This document shows positions 20,901 through 23,677 of a DNA stretch of 23,677 nt, piece after piece (the stretch's first letter is position 1; each line of letters opens with the position of its first letter). The DNA is from Dimargaris cristalligena. Its lineage: Eukaryota > Kickxellomycota > Dimargaritomycetes > Dimargaritales > Dimargaritaceae. The notes under the pieces are model-generated. The model did no database searches. It was not told where the DNA came from and saw only the letters and a program-made list of their open reading frames with translations. Location of the stretch: contig JANBQC010000450.1 in the NCBI GenBank assembly GCA_027576995.1, positions 1-23,677 on the forward strand, written 5' to 3'. The position numbers and the translations under genes were made by a program.

Positions 20901-21441
20901 GATGCTACACTTTAGTTACATAGATTACAACTGGCTCCCCCGAATCACCAAAATTGGGCCCATACTTACAACTTTGGAAGGCGGCTCGGAACTCTCGGCA
21001 TCTGACTCGCTGGCTTTGTCTAATGGATGGGGTTGGTTGGATTTTAACTTAACAGGGCCGTCGGTGTCATTTCCGCTGTCATCCATGATTACAATGGGTT
21101 CCAAGGTAGGCTTCCGCCGTTGACGCATCTGGTCCAACGTGGCTTCAGCATCGGCCTCATCCATACTGACATCCTCCAAAATCTCGATGATGCGCTCTAT
21201 AGGGGGTTGGTATAATGGGGTTTAAGGGAATATACAGGTATCAAGTGATCAGGATTTATTGGGAAAATGGACATAGTGGGCCGTTAACAGGGAACTCGCC
21301 ACACCGCTGAGTAGCCCCCCTCTAAATATTAATCAGGAGGCTGGGGTTACCTTGTTGGACCTCGGGGTATTTTTTAAACAGGCTGGCGTAAGCCGCTTGG
21401 TAAAGGCCGGAGATGCCGGGTCGATCACTGGGCTTGGTCAT
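14963..21441 (-). CDS. DNMT1-type maintenance DNA cytosine-5 methyltransferase
   Basis: Proposed exons, in transcript order: 21441-21351, 21196-20970, 20736-20559, 20385-19884, 19703-14963; the total is 1912 aa and all four joins keep frame. The enzyme would methylate cytosine C5, typically at hemimethylated CpG after replication. Domains: helical N-terminus aa ~10-50; basic and acidic linkers; RFTS ~196-420, with an Asp run ~248-258 and AWYKL; BAH1 ~705-865; BAH2 ~905-1185; catalytic domain ~1243-1870 with motif I (DIFSGCGGL, ~1250), motif IV PPCQGFSG (catalytic Cys, ~1343), LLENV (~1382), QSRRR (~1440), target-recognition LTQYQRERR, motif IX RECARAQGFP (~1806) and motif X QVGNAVPPPLA (~1834). 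RVLSMRECARAQGFPD and the LSY-DFYRPRYFLLENV block favour DNMT1 over DIM-2, RID or DNMT5. No CXXC zinc domain is apparent. Exons 4-5 are firm; exons 1-3 are less certain. Confidence 0.92.
19704..19883 (-). other. Intron 4 of the DNMT1 gene, within RFTS
   Basis: The 180-nt intron has donor GTAAAT at 19883 and acceptor ATCTAG ending at 19704, joined in phase 2 (split serine codon). Splicing links IFYYQEQYLDSGL to AIWLRTTFAWYKL, which is the expected order of strands in RFTS domains. That makes this junction well supported. A CTGAT branch-like motif lies about 30 nt before the acceptor. Confidence 0.85.
20107..20140 (-). repeat. Trinucleotide repeat coding an aspartate run
   Basis: A GAC/GAT repeat (read on the minus strand) encodes about a dozen aspartates inside the RFTS region of DNMT1. 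Acidic insertions at this point are plausible for fungal RFTS domains. The pure GAC part is a likely site of length variation between strains. Confidence 0.85.
20386..20558 (-). other. Intron 3 of the DNMT1 gene
   Basis: The 173-nt intron has donor GTAGGT at 20558 and acceptor ACTAG ending at 20386, phase 1. It joins ...LPPTK to GYVPESNEVPE in frame. The downstream exon has no ATG near its start (its first residues are read from TAT and GTG), which supports upstream exons rather than initiation here. Confidence 0.7.
20737..20968 (-). other. Intron 2 of the DNMT1 gene, possible tandem acceptors
   Basis: The donor GTAAGT lies at the 20969/20968 pair, so the intron is about 20969-20737, phase 0. 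The acceptor TTTATAG ends at 20737. A second in-frame acceptor, ACCCAG, ends at 20728, nine nt further on, and would drop three residues (RTQ). A TTTAAC branch-like motif precedes the first acceptor. An in-frame TAG just upstream of the exon shows that reading cannot simply continue through. Confidence 0.65.
21197..21350 (-). other. Intron 1 of the DNMT1 gene
   Basis: The 154-nt intron has donor GTAACC at 21350 and acceptor CCTATAG ending at 21197, phase 1. It joins KKYPEVQQ to ERIIEILEDV. The donor is weaker than the others. Without this join the second exon has no ATG before residue 41 of the model, so this intron decides the start. Confidence 0.6.
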
Positions 21442-21532
21442 GGTAGATGAGGAGGACTACTTGAGCAGCAGCAATGGGCCGAGCGAAATGAACCAGGGAA
21501 TGAGAGAGTCTTGGTTTTGTATGAGATAGCGC

Positions 21533-21541
21533 TTTTTTTTT
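21533..21541. promoter_or_regulatory. Poly(dA:dT) tract upstream of DNMT1
   Basis: Nine T in a row on the plus strand (A run on the gene's strand), about 92 bp before the proposed ATG. Such tracts often mark nucleosome-depleted fungal promoters. No clear TATA box was found nearby. Confidence 0.3.
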
Positions 21542-21574
21542 GTTACAAACCCGATCCGTTCTGGGCTAAGGTAA

Positions 21575-21802
21575 TCAGGTAGGTTAAACTGTAAGAACGG
21601 GTTGAAAAGAGACGAACTCAGTGAGAGTCGTTTAGGAGAGGTACTACTACTAGACCACCAGGCAGTACTAGCCTTAAAATTGAGAGCCGCAGGCATCAAC
21701 CACATAGCACCACGACACGCCTGGGTTGTCTGGGCGAAAGATAAGAATGGGAAGTTGGCCAATAGGACACGCGAACCCAACCAAAACAAAACAATACTTT
21801 AA
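21575..21802 (+). other. Open frame without ATG, unrecognised
   Basis: A plus-strand frame runs from after a TAA (21572-21574) to a TAA at 21800-21802 and encodes segments such as RAAGINHIAPRHAWVVWAKD. It has no ATG; its codon use (CTA, GTA, TTA) differs from the two genes nearby. A minus-strand frame overlaps it at 21457-21789 and is equally unsupported. It could be an exon of an undetected gene, old element sequence, or chance. Confidence 0.12.
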
Positions 21803-21962
21803 CGTCGATGGGAGTAAATCAATAAACAGGCCTTGCAAAGGGGCAGATATCAGGATAGACTATAGAATGGCTGGCTACACTGTTAATTGGTCATGGTAGG
21901 GGAGAACTCAGGGGAGATGGCAGCCAACACTAACATGTGTAGCACCGGCGCACTGTATTAAT

Positions 21963-22262
21963 ATGGCAAATATGTTTGAAGAGAGGGCAAGGTCCCAAGG
22001 CTGGCAAACAGACCGTCTCATACACGTAACAGGGTGGTTGGTGGTACACCTATCCCTACGACACCTCAAAGTCCAGGGGAGTTGCATAATCTACCGACGC
22101 CGACTGCAGAAACAGGTAGCCCCCCGCACCACCGATACTCACGAGGCTATAGGGAGTCAAATACAATACAAAGGCATTGGTATGCGAACATTACGAAATA
22201 AGGGATTGCGTTGCCGCCCTCCCCCCAATTTACCAATCCCCGTTGACCTGGGACCCGAGTAA
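21963..22262 (+). CDS. Hypothetical 99-aa reading frame
   Basis: An ATG-to-TAA frame begins MANMFEERARSQGWQTDRL and is basic (arginine-rich in the middle), ending PPNLPIPVDLGPE. I recognise no domain, signal peptide or membrane segment. It lies about 0.5 kb upstream of the DNMT1 start on the opposite strand, so it would be a divergent neighbour if real. Codon use is not as C-rich as the flanking genes. A chance frame is quite possible. Confidence 0.2.
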   Translation: MANMFEERARSQGWQTDRLIHVTGWLVVHLSLRHLKVQGSCIIYRRRLQKQVAPRTTDTHEAIGSQIQYKGIGMRTLRNKGLRCRPPPNLPIPVDLGPE

Positions 22263-23602
22263 TAAACGGGGTTAATAAGCTGATAGTATAGCAGAGCCGA
22301 TTGGGGGTTATCTAGGAAACGAAAAAGGTTGCTATATAGCAGGCTTATAAGCCAACCATGAGGCTATTGTCCAGGTTTTATGCTGGGGGACATCGCTCTT
22401 GAGACCCTTTCAGGCATAATGTCTAGGCTTCGTGGTTCCTACAAACCCATTTGGATATGTATTCATTAGAAAACCCACCTCAATCCTTCTTCTAGGCACA
22501 TCTACTTACCATCGCATATCTTCCAGAACTAAAATACTTTCTAGATTATCGGTATAGCCCCCATAGATAGGTAAGTATTCCACCCACGTATAACTTCCTA
22601 CACGCCCGCTACGTCAATATCAGCATTTATTTTAATATCGACATGGTCACCGTGCATATACTCTATATGCGGATGCTTCTATTGAAGATATATATATATC
22701 TCTCCCTTGAATGGTGGTTATATTTCATAAATCAACACACTCTTTCGTTTATTATCAATATCTAGTTTTATTCAATAACATCCGTCCCCATCCGGTAATT
22801 AAATTACGACTAAGGCAATTTCCTACACGATACAATCCTAACATATCTACGGCGAGTTAGGACTGGTAACATGGTTTCGATTTCATAAGGACCGGCTCCT
22901 CAAGTAAACAGGCGGCACCGTCAGCTAAGTAAACCATACATGATAAGCCCGCCTCTCCACGCTCACAATAATTAGCGAGCGATAAGGGAACACCTTTGCG
23001 TGTCTGTATAAACCCTTGCCGACTTCTTTGGGGCCGCCTGAGGGACAATGTCTCCTCATACGATTCCACGGAGAAGGTCAAGTGGGCAAGGCTGGTTTAG
23101 TGTATAGACAAGATCCACACCTTCAATAGTTTCAGTGGCTTGTTGGAAATACCACGAAGAAGTATATATTGTGAATTACAATCCTCTCTTCCACTATGTA
23201 GCTTACCAATAGGTATTACTAGTCGAAATACGGCGGTTTACACTCCGGCTTAACCATGGACTATATTTGCTTAGGTTATGCCCTTTATTAAGCCAAACTC
23301 AGCAGCACTGGTTATACGAAACTGCAGCCAGATATGCTGTGCTGCAATGGCAAACTGATTCTCGGCTCCCACGATTTTGTGGTTAATAGACTACCCCACC
23401 GCTGCCATGAATGAGCCCCCCCCTCCCCTTATGACCACCACTACAGACTGATTTCCACTAAACACCTAGGATACGCACCAACTAATTGGCTTGCATATCA
23501 CAACTATGGGAACTAGATGCGCATCGACCAATCCAATGGCCCAGCCTAACGTTAAAACCTAGGAAACAGGAGGCTTTAATTCACCTGGGGTTGGAAAATA
23601 CT
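22263..23602. other. Right intergenic DNA, no supported gene
   Basis: Apart from the doubtful frame at 22857-23097, I see nothing coding here. An AT palindrome AGATATATATATATCT lies at 22686-22701. CpGs occur throughout, so this flank has not undergone the CpG loss seen at 1-5983. No tRNA cloverleaf or rRNA-like segment was recognised. Confidence 0.5.
22857..23097 (-). other. Possible terminal exon or chance frame
   Basis: A minus-strand frame preceded by an acceptor-like CCAG runs about 80 codons to a stop at 22857-22859. It includes ANYCERGEAGLSCMVYLADG and ends MKSKPCYQS. It lacks an ATG near its beginning, so it would have to be a downstream exon. No matching upstream exon was found before the window edge, and no family was recognised. 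Confidence 0.12.
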
Positions 23603-23677
23603 ATATGGCAGAAGTTCACCCAGGCTGTATAACGAATAATCCATTTGACGAGGTAAATATTACTGGTCAAAAGTTAT
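23603..23677 (+). repeat. Dispersed repeat, copy 3 (cut by window end)
   Basis: It begins ATATGGCAGAAGTTCACCC and aligns without gaps to 14192-14266. The match is still running at the last base of the window, so the repeat is longer than can be seen here. Confidence 0.65.

Noticed and set aside
14963..21441. DIM-2 or RID-type methyltransferase
   Set aside because: The RVLSMRECARAQGFPD motif IX, the DNMT1-like motif IV-VI block and the RFTS plus two BAH layout match DNMT1 better.
21442..23677. tRNA, rRNA or CRISPR features in the right flank
   Set aside because: No cloverleaf with A/B boxes, no rRNA-like conserved block and no regularly spaced repeats were seen.

Overview
This window looks like nuclear DNA from a fungus. 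Its genes are GC-rich and CpG-rich and are broken by spliceosomal introns of about 150 to 260 nt with GT..AG ends. The two genes are a chromodomain/PHD/SNF2 remodeler and a DNMT1-class cytosine-5 methyltransferase. Introns of this size, a DNMT1 with RFTS and BAH domains, and decayed Ty3/Gypsy DNA next to the genes would fit an early-diverging (zygomycete-grade) fungus better than a basidiomycete or a yeast. I infer that placement and hold it with low confidence.

Layout: (1) Positions 1-4320 hold a dead minus-strand Ty3/Gypsy retroelement with gag zinc knuckle, protease, reverse transcriptase, RNase H and integrase remnants. A ~70-bp sequence at its left end recurs in inverted orientation at its right end. 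(2) Positions 4321-5980 are AT- and purine-rich debris with a second, older pol fragment. By eye, positions 1-5983 contain only three CpG dinucleotides. (3) Positions 6382-13713 (+) hold one three-exon gene for a predicted 2322-aa heterochromatin-type remodeler. (4) Positions 13714-14962 are a convergent spacer with short repeats. (5) Positions 14963-21441 (-) hold one five-exon gene for a predicted 1912-aa DNMT1. (6) Positions 21442-23677 are mostly non-coding, with a few unrecognised short reading frames and another copy of the spacer repeat.

The two genes point to one process. The remodeler carries an HP1-type chromodomain with a complete aromatic cage, which predicts reading of methylated H3K9. 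The methyltransferase has a full set of catalytic motifs and the replication-coupled RFTS/BAH architecture of a maintenance enzyme. Next to them lies a retroelement whose CpGs are almost all gone. Several of its catalytic-site changes, and one stop codon, are what CpG-to-TpG/CpA decay would produce. The simplest reading is that the window shows both the silencing machinery and its mutational footprint on a neighbouring transposon, with a sharp composition boundary near 6.0-6.2 kb. Gene models were built by hand from reading frames, splice motifs and phase agreement. No alignments or transcript data were available.
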